64,000 nt of DNA from NCBI RefSeq assembly GCF_001590965.1, contig NZ_BCTW01000005.1:124001-188000 (forward strand), read 5' to 3'. The DNA is from Novosphingobium lentum NBRC 107847. GTDB lineage: Bacteria > Pseudomonadota > Alphaproteobacteria > Sphingomonadales > Sphingomonadaceae. Below are positions 8,484 through 16,882 of the stretch, piece by piece. A program made the position numbers and the translations under genes. Below the pieces are notes generated by a model. That model made no database searches. It worked only from the letters and a program-made list of their open reading frames with translations, and was not told the origin of the DNA. How positions within the stretch are numbered: position 1 is the stretch's first letter; each line of letters begins with the position of its first letter.

Positions 8484-9995
8484 ATGCGATTGACGAAGCT
8501 GCTGGTGGCAGAAGGCCTGCTGGCGTGCGGACTTCTCGGCGCGCCCGGCGCGGGCGAGGCCCAATCGGCGCCCGCGCCCAACGCGCAGGGCGATCTGGCG
8601 GTGACGATCTACAGCAGCATGGCGCTGGTGCAGGACGTGCGGCAGGTGTCGCTGCCGCAAGGCCGCTCGCGCCAGGAATTCGCCGACGTCTCCGCGCAGA
8701 TCCGGCCCGAGACGGTGACGCTGTCGGGCGACGGGTTCGGCGTGGTCGAACAGAACTTCGACTACGACCTGCTCTCGCCCTCCGCGCTGATGGAAAAGGC
8801 GGTGGGCCAGCAGGTGACGCTGCTGCGCACCAACCCCGCGACCGGCGCCGAAACGCGCGAACGTGCCACGGTGCTGGCGGCCAACGGCGGCGTCGTGCTC
8901 AAGATCGGCGACCGGATCGAGGTGCTGCGCGACGATGGCCTGCCGGTGCGGGTGATCTTCGACGCGATCCCGCCCAACTTGCGCGCGCGCCCCACGTTGA
9001 GCGTCACGATGGACGCATCGCGCGGCGGATCGCGCCCGCTGACGCTGAGCTACCTCACCCCCGGCATGGGCTGGAAATCGGACTACGTCGCGCTGTTCGA
9101 CGAAAAGGCCGGCAAGATCGACGTCCAGGGCTGGATCACCCTGACCAACAACACCGGCACCACGTTCAACAACGCCCGCGCGCTGCTGGTGGCGGGCGAT
9201 GTCGGGCAGGTGCAGCAGGGCTATAATCCGGGCTACGGACCGCGCCGCTCCATGCCGCGCGGCAATCAGCCGGGCACGGAGAGCGGCGGCGGCGAGCAGC
9301 TGGGCGATTTCCACGTCTATCCGATCGAGGGCCGTACCACGATCGCCAACGCGCAGACCAAGCAGGTCAGCTTCCTCAACGCGGCGGGCGTCCCGGCACG
9401 CAAGGGCTATGAATTCCGCAACGGCTGGCTGGGCAGCCAGGGCGAGGCGCAAAGCGCGTCCTCGATCCTCAAGTTCTCCAACGCCAAGGCCGAAGGGATC
9501 GGCGCCGCGCTGCCCGCCGGCACGGTGCGTGTCTACATGCGCGATGCGCGCGGGCAGGCGCAGTTCATCGGCGAAAGCCAGATCCCGCACACGCCCGGCG
9601 GATCGTCGCTGGCGCTGCGCACCGGCGATGCGTTCGACGTCAAAGTCCAGCCGGTGCTCGAAAAGCGCGAGGCGATCACCACCGACGAGTGGGAGAAATA
9701 TGCGCGCTGGAAAATCACCTACCCGGACGGCAAGGTCAGCGAAGGCTACAGCGAGGCACCCAAGACGTTCTACCGCACCCAGATGCGCTATATCGTCACC
9801 AACGCGCGGCCGGTGCCGGTGACGGTGGACGTGGTGCAGGACGGGCTGGCCAGCTGGTGGTGGTGGCGCGATGTGCGCGTGCCGGTGGAGAGTTTGCCGG
9901 GCGTGCAGGACAATGCCGACAGTCGGCACTGGGAGGTTCCGGTGCCGGCCAACGGCAGGACCGAGCTGACCGTCACGTTCCTGACCCCCTGGTAA
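8484..9995 (+). CDS. Secreted DUF4139 protein, first of tandem pair
   Basis: A 503-residue protein with a signal peptide (LLVAEGLLACGLLGAPGAGEA). The mature part begins with VTIYSSMALVQDVRQVSLPQ, typical of DUF4139 proteins. The conserved SYLTPGMGWKSDYVALFD and the WITLTNNTGTTFNNARALLV strand follow. The C-terminal domain is rich in beta strands and ends with TELTVTFLTPW. Such proteins are predicted to be periplasmic or outer-membrane associated, without a defined reaction. The next paralogue starts six bases after this stop, so they form an operon. The start has GGGAGGG upstream. Confidence 0.85.
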   Translation: MRLTKLLVAEGLLACGLLGAPGAGEAQSAPAPNAQGDLAVTIYSSMALVQDVRQVSLPQGRSRQEFADVSAQIRPETVTLSGDGFGVVEQNFDYDLLSPSALMEKAVGQQVTLLRTNPATGAETRERATVLAANGGVVLKIGDRIEVLRDDGLPVRVIFDAIPPNLRARPTLSVTMDASRGGSRPLTLSYLTPGMGWKSDYVALFDEKAGKIDVQGWITLTNNTGTTFNNARALLVAGDVGQVQQGYNPGYGPRRSMPRGNQPGTESGGGEQLGDFHVYPIEGRTTIANAQTKQVSFLNAAGVPARKGYEFRNGWLGSQGEAQSASSILKFSNAKAEGIGAALPAGTVRVYMRDARGQAQFIGESQIPHTPGGSSLALRTGDAFDVKVQPVLEKREAITTDEWEKYARWKITYPDGKVSEGYSEAPKTFYRTQMRYIVTNARPVPVTVDVVQDGLASWWWWRDVRVPVESLPGVQDNADSRHWEVPVPANGRTELTVTFLTPW

Positions 9996-10000
9996 GCGCC

Positions 10001-11611
10001 ATGCGGCGCCTGCCGGTCCTTCCCATATGGCTCATGTCACTCCTGGTGTCGTTCGGCCTGGTGTCGTTCGGCCTAGTGTCGTTCGGATCGCCTGCGCGCG
10101 CCGCGCCTCCAGTGGTGTTGTCGGCGGCCCCCGATGCGGTTTCGGTGACGCTGTACCGCGATCCCGACCGGGGTGAGGGGGCGATCGACCGCGCCAATCC
10201 GAGCGCGTTTGCGCTCATCGCCGAGACGCGCACGGTTACGCTGCCGCCGGGGGTGGCGACAGTGCGGTTCGAAGGCGTTGCGGGCGGAATCGTGCCGCAA
10301 TCGGCGATCCTGTTCGGCACCGATCCGCGCGAACGCAACCGCGACGCCGCGCTGCTTTCGCAGAAAGGGCTGGTCGATGCGTTTACCGGCCAGCAGGTGA
10401 TCCTGCGCCGCACCGATCCCGCCACGGGCAAGACGGTGGAGGAGCGCGCAACGATCCGGTCCGCCGCCAACCGGCTGGTGATCGACACCCCGCGCGGGGC
10501 CGAGGCGGTCTATTGCTCGGGGCTGGCGCAGACGCTGCTCTACCCCGAAGCGCCCGCGACGCTGTCGGCCAAGCCGGTGCTGACGATGACCACCAAGGAC
10601 CAGCCGGGCGGCACGGTGTCGATCACGCTGGCGTACATCGCGACCGGGTTCGACTGGGACGCGACGTATGTCGGCACGCTGGCGACCGACGGCAAGTCGC
10701 TGAATTTGTTCGCGTGGTTGACGATGGCCAGCGGCGACGAGACCAGCTTCGTCGATGCCACCACCTCGGCCGTGGCGGGCCGGGTCAACCGCTCGGACCA
10801 GACGCGCGACGACACCGGCCGACAGGCGCTGCAGGATGCACGATGGCTGGCCAAGTCGTCGCAATGCTGGCCCGCCGGCACGACCAGCGACATTGCCATG
10901 CTGCCGCCCCCCGCGCCCCCACCGCCGCCCGCGCCGATGATGATGGGGATGGTCGCGGACGAGATCATGGTCACCGCCCGGCGTAGCGACAACAAGGTTA
11001 TGGCCCCTGCGGCAGTCATGGCGAAGGCCGAAAACCTGGGCGATCTCAAGCTTTACCGCATCCCGGTGCCGGTTACCGTCGCCGCGCGATCGCAGAAGCA
11101 GGTGGCGTTCCTCAACAAGCCGCGCGTGACCGGCGCGCTGGTCTATCGCAGCCAGGTGAACTGGGATTCGCCGAGCGATCCGCAGATGCTGTTCCGGTTT
11201 CGCAACAGCAAGCCGCAGGGGCTGGGCGATCCGCTGCCGGCGGGCAAGGCGGTGCTGTATCAGGACAGCGCTTACGGACGCCAACTCGTGGGCGAAAGCA
11301 CCGTCGCAGACAAGACGCTGGACGAGGATGTCGAGCTGGTGTTCGGCCATGCCACCAACCTCACGGTGGACAGCACCGATGCGGAGGCTGCCGACAAGGG
11401 CCGACGCTATACGCTGACCGTACGCAACGCCAATCCGTTCCCCGCGCGGTTCGAGCTGGAATTCATCCAGCAGGGCAGCCGCGTGTTCGGGAACCTGCCG
11501 GGGCACTTGCTGGCAAAACCCGGCAAGAAAGTCTGGGCCATCACCTTGCCCGCCAACGGCCAGCAGCGGGTGTCCTATGACGTGCGCGACGTCGAGGATG
11601 CTGCCGAGTGA
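10001..11611 (+). CDS. DUF4139-like secreted protein, second of tandem pair
   Basis: A 536-residue divergent paralogue of the preceding gene. The shared landmarks are SVTLYRDPDR, TFTGQQVILRR-like and ATGFDWDATYVGTLAT segments. Its signal peptide is lengthened by three copies of LVSFG encoded by a 15-base tandem repeat. A proline-rich linker (PPPAPPPPPAPMMMG, about residues 304-318) is followed by DEIMVTARR at 320-328, which resembles the TonB box of sphingomonad outer-membrane receptors. The ATG lies six bases after the previous stop. It ends 27 bases before the convergent YbaK gene. Confidence 0.8.
   Translation: MRRLPVLPIWLMSLLVSFGLVSFGLVSFGSPARAAPPVVLSAAPDAVSVTLYRDPDRGEGAIDRANPSAFALIAETRTVTLPPGVATVRFEGVAGGIVPQSAILFGTDPRERNRDAALLSQKGLVDAFTGQQVILRRTDPATGKTVEERATIRSAANRLVIDTPRGAEAVYCSGLAQTLLYPEAPATLSAKPVLTMTTKDQPGGTVSITLAYIATGFDWDATYVGTLATDGKSLNLFAWLTMASGDETSFVDATTSAVAGRVNRSDQTRDDTGRQALQDARWLAKSSQCWPAGTTSDIAMLPPPAPPPPPAPMMMGMVADEIMVTARRSDNKVMAPAAVMAKAENLGDLKLYRIPVPVTVAARSQKQVAFLNKPRVTGALVYRSQVNWDSPSDPQMLFRFRNSKPQGLGDPLPAGKAVLYQDSAYGRQLVGESTVADKTLDEDVELVFGHATNLTVDSTDAEAADKGRRYTLTVRNANPFPARFELEFIQQGSRVFGNLPGHLLAKPGKKVWAITLPANGQQRVSYDVRDVEDAAE
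10043..10087 (+). repeat. Three tandem 15-bp repeats in a signal peptide
   Basis: Copies lie at 10043-10057, 10058-10072 and 10073-10087. The first two are identical (CTGGTGTCGTTCGGC); the third differs at two positions. Each encodes LVSFG, so the array lengthens the hydrophobic core of the signal peptide by five residues per copy without breaking the frame. Confidence 0.95.
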
Positions 11612-11627
11612 CACCGGTCCCGACGCG

Positions 11628-11651
11628 GCGACCGGCTATCAGGCCGGTCGC
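11628..11651. terminator. Hairpin between convergent genes
   Basis: A perfect 9-bp stem, GCGACCGGC with GCCGGTCGC, and a six-base loop sit between the DUF4139 and YbaK genes and overlap the last codons of the latter. There is no T-run on either side. It may help end transcription in both directions, but it is not a classical intrinsic terminator. Confidence 0.35.
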
Positions 11652-12136
11652 AGTGCTTCCGGCCCAGGTTCTTCCGGCAATCGGCAGATATCGACCCAGC
11701 CTTTGGCGACAAGTTCCGCCAGCCGATCCGGGGCGACGCGGACCGAGGTGTTGAGCGATCCGGCGGCGGGATAGACTTCGTCGAACGCTTCGAGCGAGCG
11801 ATCGCACCACACGTCCATCGGCGTGGCAAGGCCGAACGGGCAGACCCCGCCCACGGCATGACCGGTCAGCGCCAGCGTTTCTGCCGGATCGAGCATCCGC
11901 GGGCGCCCGCCGAACGCGGCCTTGGTCTTCTGGTTGTCGAGCCGGGCATCGCCGCGCGCCACCACCAGCATGGCGCGATCGCCGACCCGGAAAGCTATCG
12001 TCTTGGCAATCCGGCCCGGTTCTACACCGAGTGCCGCCGCCGCTTCGGCGACCGTGGCGGTGCTCTGCTCGACCGTGATCAGCGGCAGGTCGGGCGCATG
12101 ATCGGCCAGCCACGCCAGCACGCTTTCATGGCTCAT
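11639..12136 (-). CDS. YbaK/prolyl-tRNA editing-domain protein
   Basis: A 165-residue protein of the YbaK/ProX editing-domain family, which hydrolyses mischarged aminoacyl-tRNAs in trans (Cys-tRNA(Pro) or Ala-tRNA(Pro)). The family signature runs from EPGRIAKTIAFRVGDRAMLV through the invariant-lysine motif NQKTKAAFGG to GGVCPFGLATPMDVWCDRSL. Substrate within the family is not decidable here. It ends four bases before the phosphatase gene and probably shares its transcript. Confidence 0.9.
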   Translation of the reverse strand: MSHESVLAWLADHAPDLPLITVEQSTATVAEAAAALGVEPGRIAKTIAFRVGDRAMLVVARGDARLDNQKTKAAFGGRPRMLDPAETLALTGHAVGGVCPFGLATPMDVWCDRSLEAFDEVYPAAGSLNTSVRVAPDRLAELVAKGWVDICRLPEEPGPEALRPA

Positions 12137-12140
12137 GGTA

Positions 12141-12632
12141 TCATGCCCCGGTCAGGCTCGCGGCGATGAATCGCGCGGCCTCGGCCACGTCGGTCCAGGT
12201 CTGCTCGAAGCCCGCGTCATCGCCGAAATAGGGATCGGCCACCGGCTCGCCGTGCCGGCCCGGCACCATGTCCATCAGCAACGCCAGCCGCGCGGTGTGC
12301 CGCGTCGGCGCGATCCGCGCGAGCGTGGCCAGATTGTCGCGATCGAGCGCCAGAACATACGTGAAGCGGTCGAAATCCGCCGACGTCACCTGCCGCGCGC
12401 GAAGGCCCGATATGTCCGCACCGTGCGCCTTGGCGGTGGCCTGCGCACGCGGATCGGGTGGCTCGCCCGCGTGCCAGTTCCCGGTCCCGGCGGAGTCCAC
12501 GCGAACCGCCAGGCCGATCCGCTCGGCCTCGAGCCGCAATGCCGCTTCGGCAAGGGGAGAGCGGCAGATGTTGCCCAGGCACACGAACAGGACTGCTGGC
12601 AGGACTGCTGGAACATCGTGGTCGTCAGTCAC
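12141..12632 (-). CDS. Low-molecular-weight protein-tyrosine phosphatase
   Basis: A 163-residue cytosolic phosphatase. The P-loop CLGNICRS, with nucleophile Cys and phosphate-binding Arg, is at about residues 18-25. The general-acid motif DPYFGDD lies near residue 134. Start is a GTG at 12632 that overlaps the upstream gene by eight bases (GTGACTGA), consistent with coupled translation. Such enzymes either regulate exopolysaccharide tyrosine kinases or act in arsenate reduction. No such partner is adjacent, so the substrate is open. Confidence 0.93.
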   Translation of the reverse strand: MTDDHDVPAVLPAVLFVCLGNICRSPLAEAALRLEAERIGLAVRVDSAGTGNWHAGEPPDPRAQATAKAHGADISGLRARQVTSADFDRFTYVLALDRDNLATLARIAPTRHTARLALLMDMVPGRHGEPVADPYFGDDAGFEQTWTDVAEAARFIAASLTGA

Positions 12633-12888
12633 GCGTCAGGCGCCATGATGCGGTGAGGTACGCATCGGCGGCGCGGCGCAGGTCGGGGTGCTTGGCGAAC
12701 GCTTCGGCGGGCAGGGGGGCCATGCCCAATCCCTCCATCAGCGCCCACAGCGCAAAGCGGCGACCGGGTTCGCGCTCGGTGCCGAAGGCGATCGACAGCG
12801 CTTCCTTGCCGCGCTCGAACGCCTCGGCCGCCATCGTCTCGGGCTGCTCGGTCCCGAAGTAGTGCAGCATCAATCCGTCGAGATCCAT
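12625..12888 (-). CDS. Small acidic/hydrophobic protein, unknown
   Basis: An 87-residue, probably helical cytosolic protein with conserved-looking aromatic stretches (LDGLMLHYFGTEQ, RFALWALMEGLGMAPLP). It is the first gene of a run with the phosphatase and the YbaK protein, overlapping the former by eight bases. No signal or membrane segment is visible. I do not recognise it. The tight coupling makes it likely to be translated. Confidence 0.65.
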   Translation of the reverse strand: MDLDGLMLHYFGTEQPETMAAEAFERGKEALSIAFGTEREPGRRFALWALMEGLGMAPLPAEAFAKHPDLRRAADAYLTASWRLTRD

Positions 12889-12911
12889 CGCCGCCTCCAG
12901 CCCACCGCCGT

Positions 12912-13538
12912 TCAGGAGTCTTCGTCGCTCACCGCAAGCAGCGCCAGTTCGGTCCGGTTGTCGATCCCCAGTTTCTGGTACATCGCATGGAGATAGACCT
13001 TCACCGTGCCTTCGCCGATGCTCATTTCGGTGCCGATGTCGCGGTTGCGCATGCCGCGCGCGACCAGCCGGGCGATCTTGACCTCGCGCGGCGAGAGGCG
13101 CGCCAGCGGGCTTTCGCGCGGGGGCTGCAACGACAGATCAAGCGCGCGCTGAACGAATTCGGGTGGCACCGCCTTGCCGCCACCATGCACCGTTTCCAGT
13201 GCCGCCGTCAGCATATCGTCCGCCCCGTCCTTGAGCACGATGCCCTGGACACCGGCGCGCATCACTGCGAGCAGATGCTCGTCGCCGATCGCCGCAGTCA
13301 ACAGCACCACCGGCCGGTTGTCGCCACTGGCGCGCAGCTTGGTCAGCGTCTTTGCGCCGTCGAGGCCGGGCATCGACAGGTCGAGGATGACGATCGCCGG
13401 ATCGTGCGCGGCGATGGCCACCAACGCTTCCTCTCCGCTTGAAGCACCGGCGACCACATGGAACCGCGTATTGCGCAACACGGCTTCCACGCCCGCGCGG
13501 ATGAAGCCGTGATCGTCGACCACCAGGACCGGGATCAT
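12912..13538 (-). CDS. NarL/FixJ-type response regulator
   Basis: A 208-residue two-component regulator. The receiver domain has the acidic pair VVDDHG near residues 6-8, the phospho-acceptor Asp in VILDLSMPG, and the conserved Lys in GIVLKDG. The C-terminal LuxR-type helix-turn-helix (LSPREVKIARLVARGMRNRD then GTVKVYLHAMYQKLGIDNRT) binds DNA. I chose the ATG at 13538, which forms an ATGA overlap with the kinase stop; an ATG five codons upstream is also possible. It is paired with the adjacent histidine kinase. Confidence 0.92.
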   Translation of the reverse strand: MIPVLVVDDHGFIRAGVEAVLRNTRFHVVAGASSGEEALVAIAAHDPAIVILDLSMPGLDGAKTLTKLRASGDNRPVVLLTAAIGDEHLLAVMRAGVQGIVLKDGADDMLTAALETVHGGGKAVPPEFVQRALDLSLQPPRESPLARLSPREVKIARLVARGMRNRDIGTEMSIGEGTVKVYLHAMYQKLGIDNRTELALLAVSDEDS

Positions 13539-15250
13539 GTCGAGACCGTCCACGGCAGCTGGATACGCAGCCCTGTGCCAGGCGCATGCGCGATCACGTC
13601 GAGGTTTCCGCCCAACGCGGCGACCCGCTCGCTGATCGAGCGGGGCCGGGTTACGGCGGCATCGCTGGCGAAGCCGACACCATCGTCGTCGATGTCGACC
13701 ATCAGCAGGCCCGCGTCGCTGGCGCCCAGCGTCACCTCGACGCGCGCGCAGCGACCGTGCCGCGCTGCATTGGCCACGGCTTCCCGCAACATCTGCCGCA
13801 ATTCGTGGGAGAGTGGGGCTGGCACGGTAAAACGTCCTCGTTCGGCGGAAAGCCCGGTGCTCACCTGCCAGTGTCTGCCGACTTCTTCAAGCAACGGCGG
13901 CAATTCATCCGCCAGATCGATCCGGCGGTTTCCCTCTTCGCCTTTGCGCAACCGGTCGATCAGCAGGCGCACCTGCAACTGTTCGTTGTGCAGCGCTTCC
14001 TTCACCGCCGCGATTTCGGGTTCCGGGTCGTTGCCGTTGAGGATCCAGCGCCGCAAGGCTTCGATGCGGAACGCCGTCCCGGCAAGCGATTGGGCGACGC
14101 TGTCATGCAGGTCGCGCGCCAGCGAGGTGCGAACGCCGGTCACCGCATCCTCATGCGCCATCTGCGCCATCTGCGCGCGATCCATTGCCAGTGCGATCTC
14201 GCGCGCCACCGAATCGGCCAGTTGCAGATCGTCGATACAGGCGCCCGGCACGCCCCACAGCAGCAGTTCGCCGCTACCCAGGGTCGCGTGGATGGGTACG
14301 ACCAGTCCTTCATCGATGCCGAGCCGCGCGGGCAAGGTGCTTTGCGGCGTTCCCCTGATCGCGCTGGGCCAGGATGCAAGGTTGTCGCGCAGGATCCGGT
14401 GACGGCGGCGGTCGAACATCTCGGCGCCACGCGCCGGTGCCCCCCCTTCGTCATCGACCGGAGCCCAGCGCTCGGTGCGCAGCCCGTCCTCATCCACCAC
14501 GCGCAGTTCGGTCCATGGTTCCTCGCCACCCGACCATGCGATCGCGGCACCGCGAGCGCGCATTTCCTCGCGGGCCCAGCTCAGCGCGGCCACGATCACC
14601 GAAACGTCGACCGAGCCGTGCAGGCCTTCGGTCTGGGCAAAGCGCGACGCCGGCGCGCTGCGACGTTCGAGCACCAGCCATGTGAGCACGAGCGCGAGAA
14701 TGCTCATGTAGCTGATCCGCCGCGCATAACGGTAGAGATCGAACGCCACGCCCAATTGATCGATCACGGCGCCGGTAGCGAAATAGGACATCACCACGAC
14801 CACCGCCGTCCATGCCGTTGCCCGCCAGTCCCAGCGAATCGCCGCCTTGACCAGTAACAGCACGAAAAAAGCCATGAACGGGCTGCTGAAATCGCCATGC
14901 GGGGCTTCGGTGAAGTAGACCGAAGCGTTGAACGCCATGATGTCGATCACGTGGGCGGGTAGCGCCAGCCTGCTGTCGAACCACCAGCTGCGCCAGGCGA
15001 TGATGACCATCATCGTCGACCAGGCGATGAATGTCAGCAGCACCACGGTCCCGACGATCCAACCGCGCGCCGGCTGAACCGGATCGAGCCACAAGGCGAG
15101 CAGGAAGACATAAGCCAGCAGCAGGCGGCATAGCGCCATCACGCGGCTGGACCGGCCCGCCAGAATTTTTCCGGTCAGAACTTTTCCTCTTGGCACAGCC
15201 ACGCTGTAACTATGTTCAGTACCCATGTTCATGGCTGAACTGTACCACAT
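13535..15250 (-). CDS. Membrane sensor histidine kinase, NarL-type partner
   Basis: About 571 residues. Six hydrophobic helices occupy roughly residues 38-210 and form a membrane sensor. A GAF-like cytosolic region follows, then the dimerisation helix with phospho-acceptor His in RDLHDSVAQSLAG (HisKA_3 type). The ATP-binding domain has EAVANAARHG as the N box and DIDDDGVGF as the G1 box. The signal sensed is unknown. In-frame ATGs at 15250, 15232 and 15226 are all possible starts, and a palindrome overlaps the last of these. It is translationally coupled to the regulator. Confidence 0.9.
   Translation of the reverse strand: MWYSSAMNMGTEHSYSVAVPRGKVLTGKILAGRSSRVMALCRLLLAYVFLLALWLDPVQPARGWIVGTVVLLTFIAWSTMMVIIAWRSWWFDSRLALPAHVIDIMAFNASVYFTEAPHGDFSSPFMAFFVLLLVKAAIRWDWRATAWTAVVVVMSYFATGAVIDQLGVAFDLYRYARRISYMSILALVLTWLVLERRSAPASRFAQTEGLHGSVDVSVIVAALSWAREEMRARGAAIAWSGGEEPWTELRVVDEDGLRTERWAPVDDEGGAPARGAEMFDRRRHRILRDNLASWPSAIRGTPQSTLPARLGIDEGLVVPIHATLGSGELLLWGVPGACIDDLQLADSVAREIALAMDRAQMAQMAHEDAVTGVRTSLARDLHDSVAQSLAGTAFRIEALRRWILNGNDPEPEIAAVKEALHNEQLQVRLLIDRLRKGEEGNRRIDLADELPPLLEEVGRHWQVSTGLSAERGRFTVPAPLSHELRQMLREAVANAARHGRCARVEVTLGASDAGLLMVDIDDDGVGFASDAAVTRPRSISERVAALGGNLDVIAHAPGTGLRIQLPWTVST
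15214..15240. promoter_or_regulatory. Operator-like palindrome at divergent promoter
   Basis: GTTCAG at 15214 and CTGAAC at 15235 flank CCATG-TT-CATGG, giving an almost complete dyad with one three-base bulge. It lies at the 5' end of the kinase gene, facing the LuxR-type regulator. A second looser dyad (TTCAAACAAATTC against GAATTTTGTTCAA) lies at about 15250-15297. Either could bind one of the two LuxR-type regulators next door; this is inference. Confidence 0.4.
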
Positions 15251-15298
15251 TCAAACAAATTCTCGCGGGGACTGGAATTTTTTCGAATTTTGTTCAAA

Positions 15299-15880
15299 AT
15301 GGACGGACGTGCGGCACGAGATAGAGCTGTCTCGTTGCGATCGGAGGGCATTCGTTCAATTTCGATGGTTGGGGCAGTTTCATCGGAGAACCCGCTTGAC
15401 GAACTCACCGTCAAGCAGCGGGACGTGCTCGACTTGCTGATCGAGCACAAGACGTCAAAGGAGATTTCGCGGCTCCTTGGCATATCACCCCACACAGTCG
15501 ATCAGCGGATCATGCTGGCCCGCGCCAAGCTGGGCGTGGCCAGCCGCAACGAGATCGCCCAGGCTTACCGCCGCCTTAAAGGCATATACGAACAATCCGT
15601 ATATCAAGAATCCCCCGTCGCCAACCTTCCGGCCAGAGTCGATGAACTGCGCCGGGAAGACGAGGAAGCAGGTTTCCAGTTGGTCACCACGCTAGGGATC
15701 ACACCCGGCGGGCAACCTAAACCGGATGTCTACTTCCACGTTCTCCCGGAGATATTCGACGGGCCCTACGGTACGCTGATGCGGCTGGGCTACATCGCGG
15801 CGATCACGATCTTCCTGATCCTGATCATCCTGGGCGGACTTGCCATGTTCGCTCAGGTTTCCACGATGTTCCAGCGCTGA
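15299..15880 (+). CDS. LuxR-type HTH regulator with C-terminal membrane anchor
   Basis: About 193 residues. The LuxR-type helix-turn-helix is near the N-terminus (LTVKQRDVLDLLIEHKTSKE then ISPHTVDQRIMLARAKLGV). A linker of about 70 residues leads to one strong C-terminal transmembrane helix (YIAAITIFLILIILGGLAMF). No receiver or ligand domain is present. It should therefore sit at the inner membrane with its DNA-binding domain in the cytosol. Starts at 15299 (ATG), 15290 (TTG) and 15365 (ATG) are all possible, none with a good ribosome-binding site. It is divergent from the two-component pair. Confidence 0.8.
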   Translation: MDGRAARDRAVSLRSEGIRSISMVGAVSSENPLDELTVKQRDVLDLLIEHKTSKEISRLLGISPHTVDQRIMLARAKLGVASRNEIAQAYRRLKGIYEQSVYQESPVANLPARVDELRREDEEAGFQLVTTLGITPGGQPKPDVYFHVLPEIFDGPYGTLMRLGYIAAITIFLILIILGGLAMFAQVSTMFQR

Positions 15881-15959
15881 GGTAATCGCCACACGGTTCG
15901 TCAAATGTCTCCTTCTGCAACGGGGGCCGGCCACAGAGCCGGCAGATGGAGACCGACCA

Positions 15960-16325
15960 ATGACCATGACAACCAGCGTGGCCCAGCTGCGCATTACCCG
16001 CGACCTTCACCACGCCGAAGCGGCACTGGACGAGGCGCTGCTGCGCCAGTCCTCGCTGCTGACCACGATGGTCTCGGCCCGCCGCGCCACAGCCAGTGCT
16101 CCGTCCCTCGGACAGGAAGCCCTCCTGCGGCTGAACAAGAGCCAGCATTCGCTGCTGCTCGCCGCGTCGGACTTGTCCCGCGTTCATGGCAAGCTGCTCG
16201 ACATCGCGCGCGAAACCGGCAGCGGCAACGACAACTGCCCGCAGAACGGCAGTCTCGAAAATATCGATCTGGACGATGCCGCCGATGATCGCGCAGGCCT
16301 GACGGCGGTGACAAATGTCGCCTGA
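15960..16325 (+). CDS. Small helical protein, unknown function
   Basis: A 121-residue soluble protein predicted to be mostly alpha-helical (LHHAEAALDEALLRQSSLL, EALLRLNKSQHSLLLAASDL) with an acidic, disordered C-terminus. It starts 79 bases after the membrane-anchored regulator and lies in the same direction. There is no signal peptide, cysteine motif or recognisable domain. The heptad-like helices suggest a coiled-coil or helical bundle that could contact a partner protein. Confidence 0.6.
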   Translation: MTMTTSVAQLRITRDLHHAEAALDEALLRQSSLLTTMVSARRATASAPSLGQEALLRLNKSQHSLLLAASDLSRVHGKLLDIARETGSGNDNCPQNGSLENIDLDDAADDRAGLTAVTNVA

Positions 16326-16365
16326 CCGCTTGACCTTGTCGCCCGTCGGATGTTCGTGATGCGTC

Positions 16366-16839
16366 ATGCAGGCATGGACCATCCAGATGTTGCTGGTCGT
16401 CGTGGGGATCTTTGCGATCCATCGCGGCGATCAGCCCGAACGCCTCGTCGCGGCCATCCTAGTTGCCAGCTTCGTTCTCGATATTCCCAACCACATCCTG
16501 TTCGGCCAGCCGACCTTCTATGTGGTCAACCCCGGGCATTTCGTGATCGACCTGTGGACCTTCATCGGTCTGATGTGGATCGCGCTGTCGGCCAATCGCG
16601 CCTGGCCGCTGTGGGTCTGCGCGGCACAGAACATCGTGATGCTGGGGCACATCGGCAAGTTGGTGGATCTCGACAACTTCCGTCGCGGTTACTGGGTGAT
16701 GACCCAGTTGCCCGTGCTGCTGCAACTTGCGGTGCTGTTCCTCGGGACTTGGGCGCACGTCCGGCGTCAGCGCAGGCTGGGGGGCTACCACGCGTGGCGC
16801 CTTCGGCTGCAATCTTCAACATCAGCCAGGATCGCCTGA
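16366..16839 (+). CDS. Multi-pass membrane protein, unknown function
   Basis: A 157-residue protein with about five hydrophobic helices, for example IQMLLVVVGIFAIH, LVAAILVASFVLDIPNHILF, FVIDLWTFIGLMWIALSA and PVLLQLAVLFLGTWAHV. It ends in a basic tail. Polar and histidine residues lie inside or beside helices (PNHILF, GHIGKL). I do not recognise a family. It sits between two small regulatory-looking genes in the same direction. Confidence 0.6.
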   Translation: MQAWTIQMLLVVVGIFAIHRGDQPERLVAAILVASFVLDIPNHILFGQPTFYVVNPGHFVIDLWTFIGLMWIALSANRAWPLWVCAAQNIVMLGHIGKLVDLDNFRRGYWVMTQLPVLLQLAVLFLGTWAHVRRQRRLGGYHAWRLRLQSSTSARIA

Positions 16840-16882
16840 CCGCGGGGCCGTGCCCCGTCGCGTCGAGCGGAGGGGAGTATTC

